Positions 53,507-62,445 of a stretch of 64,000 bases of DNA are shown piece after piece. The first letter of the stretch is position 1. Each line of letters starts with the position of its first letter. A program made the position numbers and the translations under genes. The notes beneath the pieces are model-generated. The model did not search any database. It saw only the letters and a list, made by a program, of their open reading frames with translations, and was not told the DNA's origin. This stretch comes from Rhodobacter sp. SY28-1 (lineage in GTDB: Bacteria; Pseudomonadota; Alphaproteobacteria; Rhodobacterales; Rhodobacteraceae): positions 929,520 to 993,519 of the forward strand of contig NZ_STGH01000003.1 of the NCBI RefSeq assembly GCF_005222785.1. The letters are read 5' to 3'.

Positions 53507-54451
53507 ATGAACCTGACAGCCACCCAGCGCGGTATCCTTGCCCTTGTCGTGGGCATCGCAGTCTTTTCGCTGCAGGACGTGATCCTGAAACGGCTGTCGG
53601 GCGATTATCCGCTGTATCAGGCGATGATTATCCGCAGCCTCACGGCGGTTCCGCTTCTCCTCATCATCGTACGGGTGCTGGATGGGCGGCTTACGACCAT
53701 CACCACACCGAACTGGGGCTGGATGTTCGCACGCGGGTTCCTGAACTTCACCGCTTACACCGCCTATTACCTGGGCCTCGCCGCCATGCCGATGGCCGAT
53801 ACGGTGGCGCTCTTCTTCACCGCACCGCTTTTCATCACCATAGCCGCCGCGCTGGTCTTCAAGGAGCGGATCGGGGCGATGAACCTTCTGGCCCTCCTGG
53901 CCGGGTTCGCCGGAATGCTGATGATCTTCAACCCAAGCGCCAGCGTCTTTGACCCCGCCGCACTCCTCCCCGTCCTCGGTGCCTTCGGCTATGCCTTGAC
54001 CCAGCTTGCAACCCGCGTCCTTGGCCGAACCGAGACGGCGGGGGCGATGACCTTCTGGGGGAACCTCACCTTTCTCGCCAGCGCGCTGGCCCTTGCCGCC
54101 GTCTTCGGATCGGGAGCCTATGACGGGGCCACCCACCCCTCGCTCGCTTTCCTCACGCGCGGCTGGCAGGCGATGCCGGTGCGGGACCTGCTGCTTTTCA
54201 TGGCCTGCGGGCTGATCGCATCCATCGGCCTGTCGCTTCTGACCTACGCCTACCGCGTCGCGCCCTCGTCCTCGGTGGCACCTTTTGAGTACAGCTTTAT
54301 CATTTGGGGCGTGCTCTGGGGCTGGCTGTTCTGGGCGCAGCTTCCGACCTCGTTGGCCTGGGGCGGCATCGCGCTACTGATCGGGGCGGGCCTCTTGGTC
54401 ATCCGGGCCGAAGCGCAAAGCGAAAAGGCCGCACATGAAGGCGCGGCCTGA
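53507..54451 (+). CDS. EamA/DMT-superfamily transporter
   Basis: 314 residues from ATG 53507, with ten hydrophobic helices and two EamA domains: first half GILALVVGIAVFSLQDVILKRLSGDYPLYQ...AMPMADTVALFFTAPLF, second half YRVAPSSSVAPFEYSFIIWGVLWGWLFWAQLPT. This pattern is common in Rhodobacteraceae DMT proteins. The substrate is unknown. GTG 53498 could extend it by three residues. Convergent with tig, 27 bp apart. Confidence 0.85.
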   Translation: MNLTATQRGILALVVGIAVFSLQDVILKRLSGDYPLYQAMIIRSLTAVPLLLIIVRVLDGRLTTITTPNWGWMFARGFLNFTAYTAYYLGLAAMPMADTVALFFTAPLFITIAAALVFKERIGAMNLLALLAGFAGMLMIFNPSASVFDPAALLPVLGAFGYALTQLATRVLGRTETAGAMTFWGNLTFLASALALAAVFGSGAYDGATHPSLAFLTRGWQAMPVRDLLLFMACGLIASIGLSLLTYAYRVAPSSSVAPFEYSFIIWGVLWGWLFWAQLPTSLAWGGIALLIGAGLLVIRAEAQSEKAAHEGAA

Positions 54452-54478
54452 TTTTCCCTGTCGGACCTGACCGGTCTC

Positions 54479-55813
54479 TTACATCTCGTCCAGCGCCTCG
54501 ACGGCCTTCTGGAGCTTCTCTTTCGAGATCTCCTTCTCGGTCACTTTGGCGAGGCCGACGAGGTGGTCGACAACCTTGTCCTCGAAGACCGGCGCGCGCA
54601 GCTGCTGCTGCATCTGCTGGTTCTTCTGAACGAATTCGAAGAACTGACGCTCCTGCCCAGGATACTGGCGGGCAGCGGCCAGAACGGCCTGGGTCATCTC
54701 GGCATCGGTCACGGTGACCTCGGCCTTGCGGCCGATTTCGGCGAGGAGAAGGCCCAGACGCACGCGGCGTTCGGCCAGCTTCTTGTGCTCGTCCGTGGTC
54801 TCGATGTGGCCGTGATTGTGGCCATGCTCATGCGGGTTTTCTTCGTGCCAGAGCTGGTGGGCGATCTGGTTGGCTTCCGCCTCGACCAGGTTAGCGGGCA
54901 GGTCGAACTTGACCATGCCGTCCAGCTGGTCGAGGAGCGACCGCTTCAGCACTGCGCGGGCGGCGCCCTTGTATTCGGCTTCCAGACGCTCGGCGATCTG
55001 GGCCTTCAGGGCTGCCAGATCATCGGCACCGAACTTCTTGGCCAGCTCGTCGTCGATTTCCGCCGGTTTCGGTTCCTTAACCGCCTTGACAGTGCAAGCG
55101 AAGACTGCGGCCTTGCCGGCCAGATGGGCAGCGCCATAGTTTTCCGGGAACGACACGTTCACCGAAACCTCGTCACCGACCTTAGCGCCGACCAGCTGGT
55201 CCTCGAACCCCGGGATGAAGGACTTCGAGCCCAGCACCAGCGGATAATCCTCGGCCGAGCCGCCCTCGAACAGTTCACCGTCGACCGAGCCCTTGAAGTC
55301 GATCACGATCTGGTCGCCGTCCTTCGCCTTCGCGCCCTTCTTGCGGTCGTCGAACGACTGGGCCGAAGACGCGAGGTTGCCCAGCGCTTCCTCGATGGCC
55401 TTGTCGTCGGCCTTCACGATCAGGCGTTCCAGCTTGATCTTGCCCGCGTCGACGTCCGGGATCGGGGGCAGCGCGTCATAGGTCATCTCGACCACGACAT
55501 CCTGGCCTTCTTTCCAGTTCTCGCCGCCGACCATCTTCACTTCGGGCTGCAGCGCCGGACGGTCGCCGGTCTTGTCGAAGTGATCCTTCATCGCGCCGTC
55601 GATGGCTTCCTGCATCGCATCGCCCAGGATGCGGGTGCCGAACTGCTTTTTCAGGATCGCCAGCGGGACCTTGCCCTTGCGGAAGCCCTTGATCTCGACC
55701 TCGGGCTGCGCCTCGATCAGCTTTTCCTGGACCTTCGCGTCCAGTTCCGCCGCCGTGACGGTAATGGTGTAGCCGCGCTTGAGGCCTTCGTTCAGGGTCT
55801 CGGTGACCTGCAT
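54479..55813 (-). CDS. tig: Trigger factor (ribosome-associated peptidyl-prolyl isomerase/chaperone)
   Basis: 444 residues from ATG 55813. Domains: ribosome-binding N-terminal (about 1-115) with the signature [24 protein letters not shown]-type PPIase (about 150-245; [51 protein letters not shown]); and C-terminal helical chaperone arms (about 250-444). A His-rich loop [20 protein letters not shown] sits at about residues 337-356. The frame stays open upstream through the tRNA-Leu gene, but those codons are not coding. AAGGAC precedes the ATG. Confidence 0.96.
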   Translation of the reverse strand: MQVTETLNEGLKRGYTITVTAAELDAKVQEKLIEAQPEVEIKGFRKGKVPLAILKKQFGTRILGDAMQEAIDGAMKDHFDKTGDRPALQPEVKMVGGENWKEGQDVVVEMTYDALPPIPDVDAGKIKLERLIVKADDKAIEEALGNLASSAQSFDDRKKGAKAKDGDQIVIDFKGSVDGELFEGGSAEDYPLVLGSKSFIPGFEDQLVGAKVGDEVSVNVSFPENYGAAHLAGKAAVFACTVKAVKEPKPAEIDDELAKKFGADDLAALKAQIAERLEAEYKGAARAVLKRSLLDQLDGMVKFDLPANLVEAEANQIAHQLWHEENPHEHGHNHGHIETTDEHKKLAERRVRLGLLLAEIGRKAEVTVTDAEMTQAVLAAARQYPGQERQFFEFVQKNQQMQQQLRAPVFEDKVVDHLVGLAKVTEKEISKEKLQKAVEALDEM

Positions 55814-55959
55814 GGGGGGACGTCCTTCCTCGATCTTTCGGGCGCGATTGCGCAATAGCCTATCGTCACAGGGCCGAAACCCCGCGCGCATTGGCGGGCC
55901 TGATAGCAAAGGTTTCCATCCGATGTAAGGGGGAATCCGCCATCCTGACTTGGGCGGAA

Positions 55960-56044
55960 TGGTGCGGGTGAAGGGACTTGAACCCCCACGCCTTGCGGCG
56001 CCAGAACCTAAATCTGGTGCGTCTGCCAGTTTCGCCACACCCGC
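55960..56044 (-). tRNA. tRNA-Leu (anticodon UAG)
   Basis: On the minus strand an 85-nt type II tRNA runs from GCGGGTG (56044) to CACCCGC-A-CCA (55960), with the CCA encoded. The anticodon arm CCAGA-TTTAGGT-TCTGG gives UAG; a long variable arm (CGCCGCAAGGCG) and T-arm GGGGGTTCAAGTCCC fit tRNA-Leu. It reads CUA and possibly other CUN codons. Confidence 0.96.
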
Positions 56045-56222
56045 ATGGGGGCCCTTCTAACAAAGGCCCGCCCCGGGCGCGAGAGGCAAAAGCGCCGCCC
56101 AAATCCCGCCACAACCCCAGCGGGATCAGGCCACAACTGCCCAGAAATGACCGAACTGGCATCGAATGCGGACCACAAACGGCTGCCAAACCTGTCCTGA
56201 CTGAAGGAGAAGGGCAGGATCC

Positions 56223-56705
56223 GTGGACGCCAACGCACCATTTTCTCGATCTGCAGGTGGGGCCGGGGTGCCGCAAGCCCAGGGCATGCTCGCCGGAACC
56301 ATGGTGCGCACCCTCGATGGCCTGATCCCCGTCGAATTCCTGACCCCTGGCGACCGGATCGTGACCCGTGCCGGCGCCCGTCGCCTGACCTCGGTTTCCG
56401 TCGTCGCGCGCAAGCAGGTCGATCTTGTCCGGGTCCGGGCCTCGACCATGGGCCATGACCGGCCCGATCAGGATCTTCTCCTGTCGCCCGGGCAACCCGT
56501 CCTGATCCGCGACTGGCGGGCCAAGGGGCTGTACGGTGTCGAGGTCGCGGCGATCCCTGCGGCGCGCCTTGCCGATGGTGAGTTCATCTGCGTCGAATCC
56601 CACCGCAACGCTCGGCTGTTCACCCTGCGCTTCGACGAGGACGAGGTAATCTATGCCGAAGGCCTTGAACTGGCCTGCCCCGCCTTCCTGCCGGAACTGG
56701 CCTGA
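56223..56705 (+). CDS. Hint-domain protein lacking the splicing cysteine
   Basis: 160 residues starting with GTG at 56223 (AAGGAGAAGGG upstream). Residues ~20-150 are a Hint (hedgehog/intein) domain of the type common in Rhodobacteraceae: GMLAGTMVRTLDGLIPVEFLTPGDRIVTRAGARRLTSV is the usual start (CFxxGTxIxTxxGxxxVExLxxGDxVxT), but the first Cys is replaced (Met at ~22). The C-terminal His-Asn of inteins is absent, and it ends AYAEG-like IYAEGLELACPAFLPELA. It is probably not autoproteolytic. Function unknown. Confidence 0.8.
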   Translation: MDANAPFSRSAGGAGVPQAQGMLAGTMVRTLDGLIPVEFLTPGDRIVTRAGARRLTSVSVVARKQVDLVRVRASTMGHDRPDQDLLLSPGQPVLIRDWRAKGLYGVEVAAIPAARLADGEFICVESHRNARLFTLRFDEDEVIYAEGLELACPAFLPELA

Positions 56706-56754
56706 CGCTGCGTCGCTCTAGGCTTGCGCCCCGGATCGGCTAAGGTCCTGGGTC

Positions 56755-58149
56755 ATGGACCCCTCACGGATCGCCACAGTCTTCGCCACGATGCGGGCCG
56801 GAAACGCCCAGCGCCGCCTGTCCTTTGGTCTGGCCGAACGGCGCGCCGCCCTCGACCGCCTGGCCGATGTCGTCCGCCGGAACGAGGCCGCGCTTATCGC
56901 CGCCCTGGCCACTGACCTCGGCCGGCCCGAGGCCGAGGCGATCCTGTCCGACTACCTTCCCGTCCTGCAGGAAATCGCCCATGCCCGCCGCCACCTGCGC
57001 CGCTGGATGCGGCCGCGCCGGGTCTGGCCGACGCTTTCCACCTTCGGCGCTTCTGGTCGGGTCGAGCGCCAGCCGCGCGGCACCTGCCTGATCATCGCAC
57101 CCTGGAACTTCCCCTTCCAGTTGGCCATCGGCCCGCTTGTGTCCTGTCTTGCCGCTGGAAATGCCGCAATCGTCAAACCGTCCGAGATGACGCCTGCCAC
57201 CAGCGCCCTGATCGCGCGCCTTTTGGCCGAGACCTTCCCCCCGGACCTTGTCACGGTAATTGAGGGCGACAAGACTGTGGCAGAGGAGCTTCTTGCCCTG
57301 CCCTTCGACCACATCTTCTTCACCGGCTCACCCGCCGTGGGCTGCGTTGTCATGACTGCCGCCGCCAAGACCCTCGCCTCGGTCACGCTGGAACTTGGCG
57401 GCAAATCCCCGGTCATCGTCGGCCCCGCTGCCAACCTGAAGCAGGCCGCCGACTGGATCACCTTCGGCAAGTTCCTGAACGCAGGTCAAACTTGCATCGC
57501 GCCCGACCACCTCTATGTCCACGCCTCGGTGCGCGAGCCCTTCCTGACCGCCCTCCGCGCCCGGATCGCACGGGCCTATGGCAACGGCGAAGCCAGCCCG
57601 CATCTGGCCAGGATCGTCTCCCCCGCCCATGCCCAGCGCCTTGCGGCCCTGATCTCGGACGCGGTCGAAAAGGGCGCCAGACCGCTTCTCGGTGGCACCC
57701 CTGACGGGCAGTTCCTGCCGCCACAGCTGGTCGAGGGCACCACGTCCGACATGCGCCTTTGTCAGGAGGAAATCTTCGGCCCGATCCTGCCGGTCCTGAC
57801 CTACACCGACCTTGACGCCGTGCTTGCCGCCATCAACCACGGCGACAAGCCGCTGGCGCTGTACGTCTTCGACCGCGACGCGGCCCGCATCGAGAAGATC
57901 ACCCGCGCCACCACCTCGGGCGGGGTGGGCGTGAACCTGACCCTGGTGCAGTTCACCCACCCGAACCTGCCCTTCGGCGGGGTTAACACCTCGGGCATCG
58001 GGTCGGCACATGGCGAGGCAGGCTTCCGCGCTTTCAGCCATGAACGCGCCGTCCTGCGGAACCGCTTTCTCCTCCTGCCGCTTCTCTTTCCCCCCTACAC
58101 CGCCCGCGTGATGCGGCTCGTTGGACTGGTCAAGCGGGTCTTCGGATGA
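56755..58149 (+). CDS. Aldehyde dehydrogenase, class 3/fatty-aldehyde type, with C-terminal membrane anchor
   Basis: 464 residues. NAD(P)-dependent oxidation of aldehydes to acids. Visible are APWNFPFQLAIGPLVSCLAAGNAAIVKPSE (about 112-141), FTGSPAVG, catalytic Glu in ELGGKSP (about 213) and Cys in LNAGQTCIAPDHLYV (about 247). The length and short N-terminus match class 3 ALDHs. The C-terminal ~30 residues (NRFLLLPLLFPPYTARVMRL) are hydrophobic, a plausible tail anchor as in fatty-aldehyde dehydrogenases. It overlaps the GMC oxidoreductase gene by 4 nt, suggesting joint alcohol-to-acid oxidation. Confidence 0.9.
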   Translation: MDPSRIATVFATMRAGNAQRRLSFGLAERRAALDRLADVVRRNEAALIAALATDLGRPEAEAILSDYLPVLQEIAHARRHLRRWMRPRRVWPTLSTFGASGRVERQPRGTCLIIAPWNFPFQLAIGPLVSCLAAGNAAIVKPSEMTPATSALIARLLAETFPPDLVTVIEGDKTVAEELLALPFDHIFFTGSPAVGCVVMTAAAKTLASVTLELGGKSPVIVGPAANLKQAADWITFGKFLNAGQTCIAPDHLYVHASVREPFLTALRARIARAYGNGEASPHLARIVSPAHAQRLAALISDAVEKGARPLLGGTPDGQFLPPQLVEGTTSDMRLCQEEIFGPILPVLTYTDLDAVLAAINHGDKPLALYVFDRDAARIEKITRATTSGGVGVNLTLVQFTHPNLPFGGVNTSGIGSAHGEAGFRAFSHERAVLRNRFLLLPLLFPPYTARVMRLVGLVKRVFG

Positions 58150-59732
58150 GCTTTCACTACATCATCATTGGCGCCGGGTCGGCGGGATGCGTCCTGGCAA
58201 ACCGCCTGTCCACCGATCCCGCCACCCGGGTCTGCCTGATCGAGGCCGGACCACCCGACCGCAACCCGATGATCCACATGCCCTTCGGCCTGGCCGCACT
58301 GGCGCATATGCGCTGGCTGAACTGGGGCTACGAAACTGCCCCCGAACCCGAACTCGGGAACCGCCGCCTGTTCTGGCCGCGCGGGCGCGTGCTTGGCGGA
58401 TCGTCCTCGATCAACGCGATGATCTACATGCGCGGCCATCCGCAAAACTACCGCGACTGGGCCGCCGCAGCCGGACCGGACTGGGACTGGCCCGTCGTGC
58501 GCGAGATATTCAAGGACCATGAGGACAACCGCGCGCTGGCCGACGACCACCACGGACTGGGCGGCCCGCTGACCGTCAGCAACCTGACCGCCCCGAACCC
58601 CCTGAGCCGGGCTTTCGTCCAGGCCGGGGCCGAATGTCAGATCCCGGTGAACCCGGATTTCAATGGCGCCGATCAGACGGGAGTCGGGCTTTATCAGGTC
58701 ACCCAGCGCGAGGGTCGCCGGTTCAGCGCGGCACAGGCCTTCCTCGTCCCCGCCCTTGCCCGGCCGAACCTGACCCTGGTCACCGGCGCACAGGTACACC
58801 GCGTCCTGATCGAGAATCGTCGCGCCGTGGGCGTGGCCCTCGCCAACCGCGAGATCCGCCTGCGCGAGGGGGGCGAGGTCATCCTGTCCGGCGGCGCGAT
58901 CAACTCGCCGCACCTCCTGATGCTGTCCGGCATCGGCCCTGGCGCGAACTTGCAGGACATGGGCATCCCGGTGATCCATGACGCGCCTCAGATAGGCGCG
59001 AACCTGGCCGACCATCTGGACATCACCGTCCAGGCCGCGCTGAAAACCCGGGACGCCATCGGCATCGCGCCAAGCTTCCTGCCGCGCGCCTTGCGGGCAA
59101 CATGGGCCTACCTGCGCCGCGGTCAGGGAGAGTTCACCTCGAACGTGGCCGAGGCCGGGGGTTTTGTAACATCTGATCCTGCCAGGGACCGGCCGAACCT
59201 GCAGTTCCACTTCATCCCGGCCTACCTGCATGACCACGGACGACGGCTGTCTCTTGGCTATGGCCTGACGCTGCATGTCTGCGACCTTCTGCCGAAAAGC
59301 CGGGGGCGGATCACCTTGGCCGCGCCCGACCCGGTCGCCGCCCCCAGAATCGCGGCGAACTACCTCAGCCATCCCGATGACCTGCCGACCCTGCTGAACG
59401 GGTTGAAGATCGCCCGCAAGATCACGCAGGCCCCTGCCATGCAACGCTTCATTGCCCGGGAAACCCTTCCCGGCCAACAGCTTACGACCGACGCCCAGCT
59501 GGAGGCTGACATCCGGGCGCGGGCCGAGACGATCTATCATCCGGTCGGCACCTGCCGGATGGGCACCGATCCCGCATCGGTGACGGACCCGGCCGGACGT
59601 GTCCGTGGTGTGGATGGTCTTCGCGTCGTCGACGCCTCGCTGATGCCGCAGATCATCGCAGGCAACACCAATGCCCCCACGATGATGATCGCCGAAAACA
59701 TCGCCCGGATGATGCTGGCGCCAGGGTCGTGA
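58146..59732 (+). CDS. GMC-family FAD-dependent alcohol/choline dehydrogenase
   Basis: 528 residues of the glucose-methanol-choline oxidoreductase family. FAD-binding YIIIGAGSAGCVLANRLS at 5-22, the GMC motifs GRVLGGSSSINAMIYMRG and SGGAINSPHLLMLSGIGP, and C-terminal catalytic residues His in YHPVGTCRMG and Asn/His region IIAGNTNAPTMMIAE. It fits AlkJ/BetA-like alcohol dehydrogenases delivering electrons to quinone. Its start overlaps the ALDH stop, so the product aldehyde is probably handed to the ALDH. The substrate could be a fatty alcohol or choline. Confidence 0.9.
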   Translation: MSFHYIIIGAGSAGCVLANRLSTDPATRVCLIEAGPPDRNPMIHMPFGLAALAHMRWLNWGYETAPEPELGNRRLFWPRGRVLGGSSSINAMIYMRGHPQNYRDWAAAAGPDWDWPVVREIFKDHEDNRALADDHHGLGGPLTVSNLTAPNPLSRAFVQAGAECQIPVNPDFNGADQTGVGLYQVTQREGRRFSAAQAFLVPALARPNLTLVTGAQVHRVLIENRRAVGVALANREIRLREGGEVILSGGAINSPHLLMLSGIGPGANLQDMGIPVIHDAPQIGANLADHLDITVQAALKTRDAIGIAPSFLPRALRATWAYLRRGQGEFTSNVAEAGGFVTSDPARDRPNLQFHFIPAYLHDHGRRLSLGYGLTLHVCDLLPKSRGRITLAAPDPVAAPRIAANYLSHPDDLPTLLNGLKIARKITQAPAMQRFIARETLPGQQLTTDAQLEADIRARAETIYHPVGTCRMGTDPASVTDPAGRVRGVDGLRVVDASLMPQIIAGNTNAPTMMIAENIARMMLAPGS

Positions 59733-59752
59733 CCCCGCGTCAGTGTCGCGAA

Positions 59753-59796
59753 CTGTCATACAGCTTTTACAAACCTGCAATCTAAGCGTCACGCAG
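59753..59796 (+). promoter_or_regulatory. PHO box of the pst operon (four 11-bp direct repeats)
   Basis: CTGTCATACAG, CTTTTACAAAC, CTGCAATCTAA and GCGTCACGCAG lie in tandem with an 11-bp period. The first 18 bases (CTGTCATACAGCTTTTAC) follow the PhoB consensus CTGTCAT-N4-CTGTCAT closely. Two PhoB dimers could bind, activating pstS when phosphate is low. Confidence 0.88.
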
Positions 59797-59856
59797 CAGG
59801 GCTAGAGCCAGCCCTACGCTGCCACCGATGGCCGCACGTTATGCAGGAGTGCACCC

Positions 59857-60894
59857 ATGAAATCCATCCACCTGACCGCTTCGGTCCTGGCCTTCGCCGG
59901 CGCTGCCGCGATGCCGGCCGCTGCCCGTGACCAGATCCAGGTCACCGGTTCCTCGACCGTGCTGCCTTATGCCACCATCGTTGCCGAAGCCTTCGGCGAG
60001 AACTTCGACTTCCCGACCCCGGTCGTGGAAGGCGGCGGCTCGGGCGCTGGCCGCAAGAAGCTGTGCGAAGGCGTGGGCGAAACCACCGTCGACATCGCCA
60101 ACTCGTCCAGCCGCATCTCGCAGTCGGATATCGACCTCTGCGCCCAGAACGGCGTCACCGAGATCATGGAAGTCCGCTTCGGCTATGACGGCATCGTCTT
60201 CGCCTCGGACGTGAACGGCGCCGAATTCGCCCTGACCCCGGCCGACATGTACAACGCCGTCGCCGAAACCGTGCTGAAGGACGGCGCTCTGGTCGCCAAC
60301 CCGCACGCCCAGTGGGCCGAGTTCAACCCGGCATTGCCCGCTCAGGACATCCTGGTCCTGTCACCCGGCACCAAGCACGGCACCCGTGAAGTGTTCGACC
60401 AGAAGGTCATCATCCAGGGCTGTGAAGACACTGGCGCCATGGCGGCCTTCACCGCCTCGGGCATGGACGAAGACGCGACCGAAGCCGCCTGCATGAAGCT
60501 GCGCACCGACGGCCGCAACGTCGACATCGACGGCGACTACACCGAAACGCTGGCGCGTCTGGATGCAGACAAGCAGGCCATCGGCGTGTTCGGCCTGTCG
60601 TTCTACCAGAACAACACCGACAAGCTGCGCGTCGCCACCATGAACGGCGTCGTCCCCTCGGCAGAATCGGTTGCCTCGGGCGAATACCCGGTGTCGCGTC
60701 CGCTGTACTTCTACGTCAAGAAGGCCCACATCGGCGTGATCCCCGGCCTGAAGGAATACATCGAGTTCTTCGTATCCGATGACATGGCTGGCCCCGATGG
60801 CCCGCTGGCCGCCTATGGTCTGGTGTCCGACCCGGAACTGGCCGACACCCAGGCTGCCGTTGCCTCCGAGACCCCGATGGGTCCGCTCGAATAA
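59857..60894 (+). CDS. pstS: Phosphate ABC transporter substrate-binding protein
   Basis: 345 residues: signal peptide MKSIHLTASVLAFAGAAAMPAAA (cleavage about residue 23), then the PstS fold with the phosphate-binding ITGSSTVLPY-like VTGSSTVLPYA, EGGGSGAGRKKLCEG, ANSSSRIS, PGTKHGTREVF and C-terminal GLKEYIEFFVS. It captures phosphate in the periplasm for PstCAB. Two Cys pairs are possible. ATG 59857 with CAGGAG upstream; PHO box 60 bp further. A terminator follows before pstC. Confidence 0.95.
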   Translation: MKSIHLTASVLAFAGAAAMPAAARDQIQVTGSSTVLPYATIVAEAFGENFDFPTPVVEGGGSGAGRKKLCEGVGETTVDIANSSSRISQSDIDLCAQNGVTEIMEVRFGYDGIVFASDVNGAEFALTPADMYNAVAETVLKDGALVANPHAQWAEFNPALPAQDILVLSPGTKHGTREVFDQKVIIQGCEDTGAMAAFTASGMDEDATEAACMKLRTDGRNVDIDGDYTETLARLDADKQAIGVFGLSFYQNNTDKLRVATMNGVVPSAESVASGEYPVSRPLYFYVKKAHIGVIPGLKEYIEFFVSDDMAGPDGPLAAYGLVSDPELADTQAAVASETPMGPLE

Positions 60895-60903
60895 GCTGAA
60901 ACC

Positions 60904-60932
60904 GGGCGGGGCCTTCGCGGGCCCCGCCCTTT
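60904..60932 (+). terminator. Intrinsic terminator/attenuator between pstS and pstC
   Basis: A perfect 10-bp stem GGGCGGGGCC / GGCCCCGCCC with a TTCGCG loop is followed by TTT. It would make pstS mRNA more abundant than the full operon, as is common for binding proteins. Confidence 0.78.
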
Positions 60933-60984
60933 CCTTCCCGGCGGCAGTGTCGCCACGGTCCCTCTGGCCTTCGCAGGTTGACCC

Positions 60985-62445
60985 ATGTCCGTCCTGATGA
61001 TCCTTGCCACCGTCCTTGTCCTTGCGATCGCCGCCTTCCTGCTGTCGCGGCAACGCGCTCTCGCCTCGTCCGGCGGCAATCCCCGCGATCTGCATTCCCT
61101 TCCCGCCTACTACGGCTGGTACGGCGCGCTTTCGGTCCTGATCCCGGCGCTTGGCGCGCTGGTCCTTTGGCTGATCTTGCAGCCCATGGTGATCGAAAGC
61201 CGCATCTCTGCCGCCCTTCCCGACAGTCTGGTCGCCGACGCGACCCAGCGCGAATTGACGATGGCCGACGTCCGCCGCGTCGCCGGAGGCCTTGACGCGG
61301 CTGTCGAGCAAGGCGAGATGACCGCCGACGAAGCCGCGATGATCCGCACCGAATTCACCGATGTCCGCGACCGGCTGGCCAAGGTCGGCGTCGCCCTCGG
61401 CTCGAACGTCACCGCCCCCGTCCTTTCCGCCGCGCAGGACTACCGGGAGCTGGCCAGCTGGGGCGCAGCGGGCCGCACTGCCGTTGTCATTATCCTGGCA
61501 GCCCTCGGCCTGTTCTGGGGCGTCACCCGCGCCCACAAGGACTTCCGCGCCCGCAACCGGGTCGAACAGGTCATTCTCGGCCTTCTGATGGTCGCCTCGT
61601 CCATCGCGATCCTGACCACGGTGGGCATCGTCTGGTCCATGGTCAGCGAAACCTTCGACTTCTTCAGCAAGTATCCGATCCAGGACTTCTTCTTCAGCCT
61701 GACCTGGTCACCGAACTTCCGCGGCGGGTCCGAGCTTGGCATCCTGCCGCTGATCTGGGGCACGCTCTACATCACGCTTGTCTCGATGCTGGTCGCCGTC
61801 CCCATCGGCCTCTACGCCGCGATCTACCTGGCCGAATACGCCTCGAAGTCGGTGCGCAACTGGGTCAAGCCCCTGATCGAGATCATCGCGGGCATCCCGA
61901 CCGTCGTCTTCGGCATCTTCGCCCTGGTCACCGTGGGCCCGGCACTCCGCGACTGGTTTGCCGAACCCCTGGGCCTTGGCAACTCCGGTTCTTCGGTCAT
62001 GACCGCAGGGATTGTGATCGGCATCCTGAACATACCCTTCATCTCCTCGCTTTCCGACGACATCATCAACGCCGTGCCGCAGTCCCTGCGGGACGGCAGC
62101 CTGGGCCTTGGTGCCACCAAGTCGGAAACCGTGAAGCAGGTCATCCTGCCTGCCGCCCTTCCCGGTATCGTCGGCGCGATCCTCATGGCCGCCTCCCGCG
62201 CCATCGGCGAGACGATGATCGTCGTCATGGGCGCAGGTGCCGCCGCGAAACTGTCGCTGAACCCGTTCGAGGCGATGACCACGATGACCGTCAAGATCGT
62301 CGGCCAGCTGACCGGCGACACCGACTTCGCCGCGCCTGAAACCCTCGTCGCCTTCGCCCTCGGCATGACGCTCTTCGTCATCACCCTCGGCCTCAACATC
62401 TTCGCCCTCTGGATCGTCCGGAAATACCGGGAGCAGTACGAATGA
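60985..62445 (+). CDS. pstC: Phosphate ABC transporter permease PstC
   Basis: 486 residues. The C-terminal ~280 residues are the PstC permease core with ABC permease EAA-type loop SLRDGSLGLGATKSETVKQVILPAALPGIVG and ETMIVVMGAG. About 200 N-terminal residues precede it: a first helix MSVLMILATVLVLAIAAFLL, a second (VLIPALGALVLWLIL), and a periplasmic domain with LTMADVRRVAGGLDAA. This N-extension is typical of rhodobacterial PstC. Stop overlaps pstA by 4 nt. Confidence 0.94.
   Translation: MSVLMILATVLVLAIAAFLLSRQRALASSGGNPRDLHSLPAYYGWYGALSVLIPALGALVLWLILQPMVIESRISAALPDSLVADATQRELTMADVRRVAGGLDAAVEQGEMTADEAAMIRTEFTDVRDRLAKVGVALGSNVTAPVLSAAQDYRELASWGAAGRTAVVIILAALGLFWGVTRAHKDFRARNRVEQVILGLLMVASSIAILTTVGIVWSMVSETFDFFSKYPIQDFFFSLTWSPNFRGGSELGILPLIWGTLYITLVSMLVAVPIGLYAAIYLAEYASKSVRNWVKPLIEIIAGIPTVVFGIFALVTVGPALRDWFAEPLGLGNSGSSVMTAGIVIGILNIPFISSLSDDIINAVPQSLRDGSLGLGATKSETVKQVILPAALPGIVGAILMAASRAIGETMIVVMGAGAAAKLSLNPFEAMTTMTVKIVGQLTGDTDFAAPETLVAFALGMTLFVITLGLNIFALWIVRKYREQYE

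Noticed and set aside
55814..56038. N-terminal extension of trigger factor into the tRNA-Leu region
   Set aside because: It would translate the antisense-free tRNA gene; the family starts [15 protein letters not shown] at 55813, with a ribosome site.
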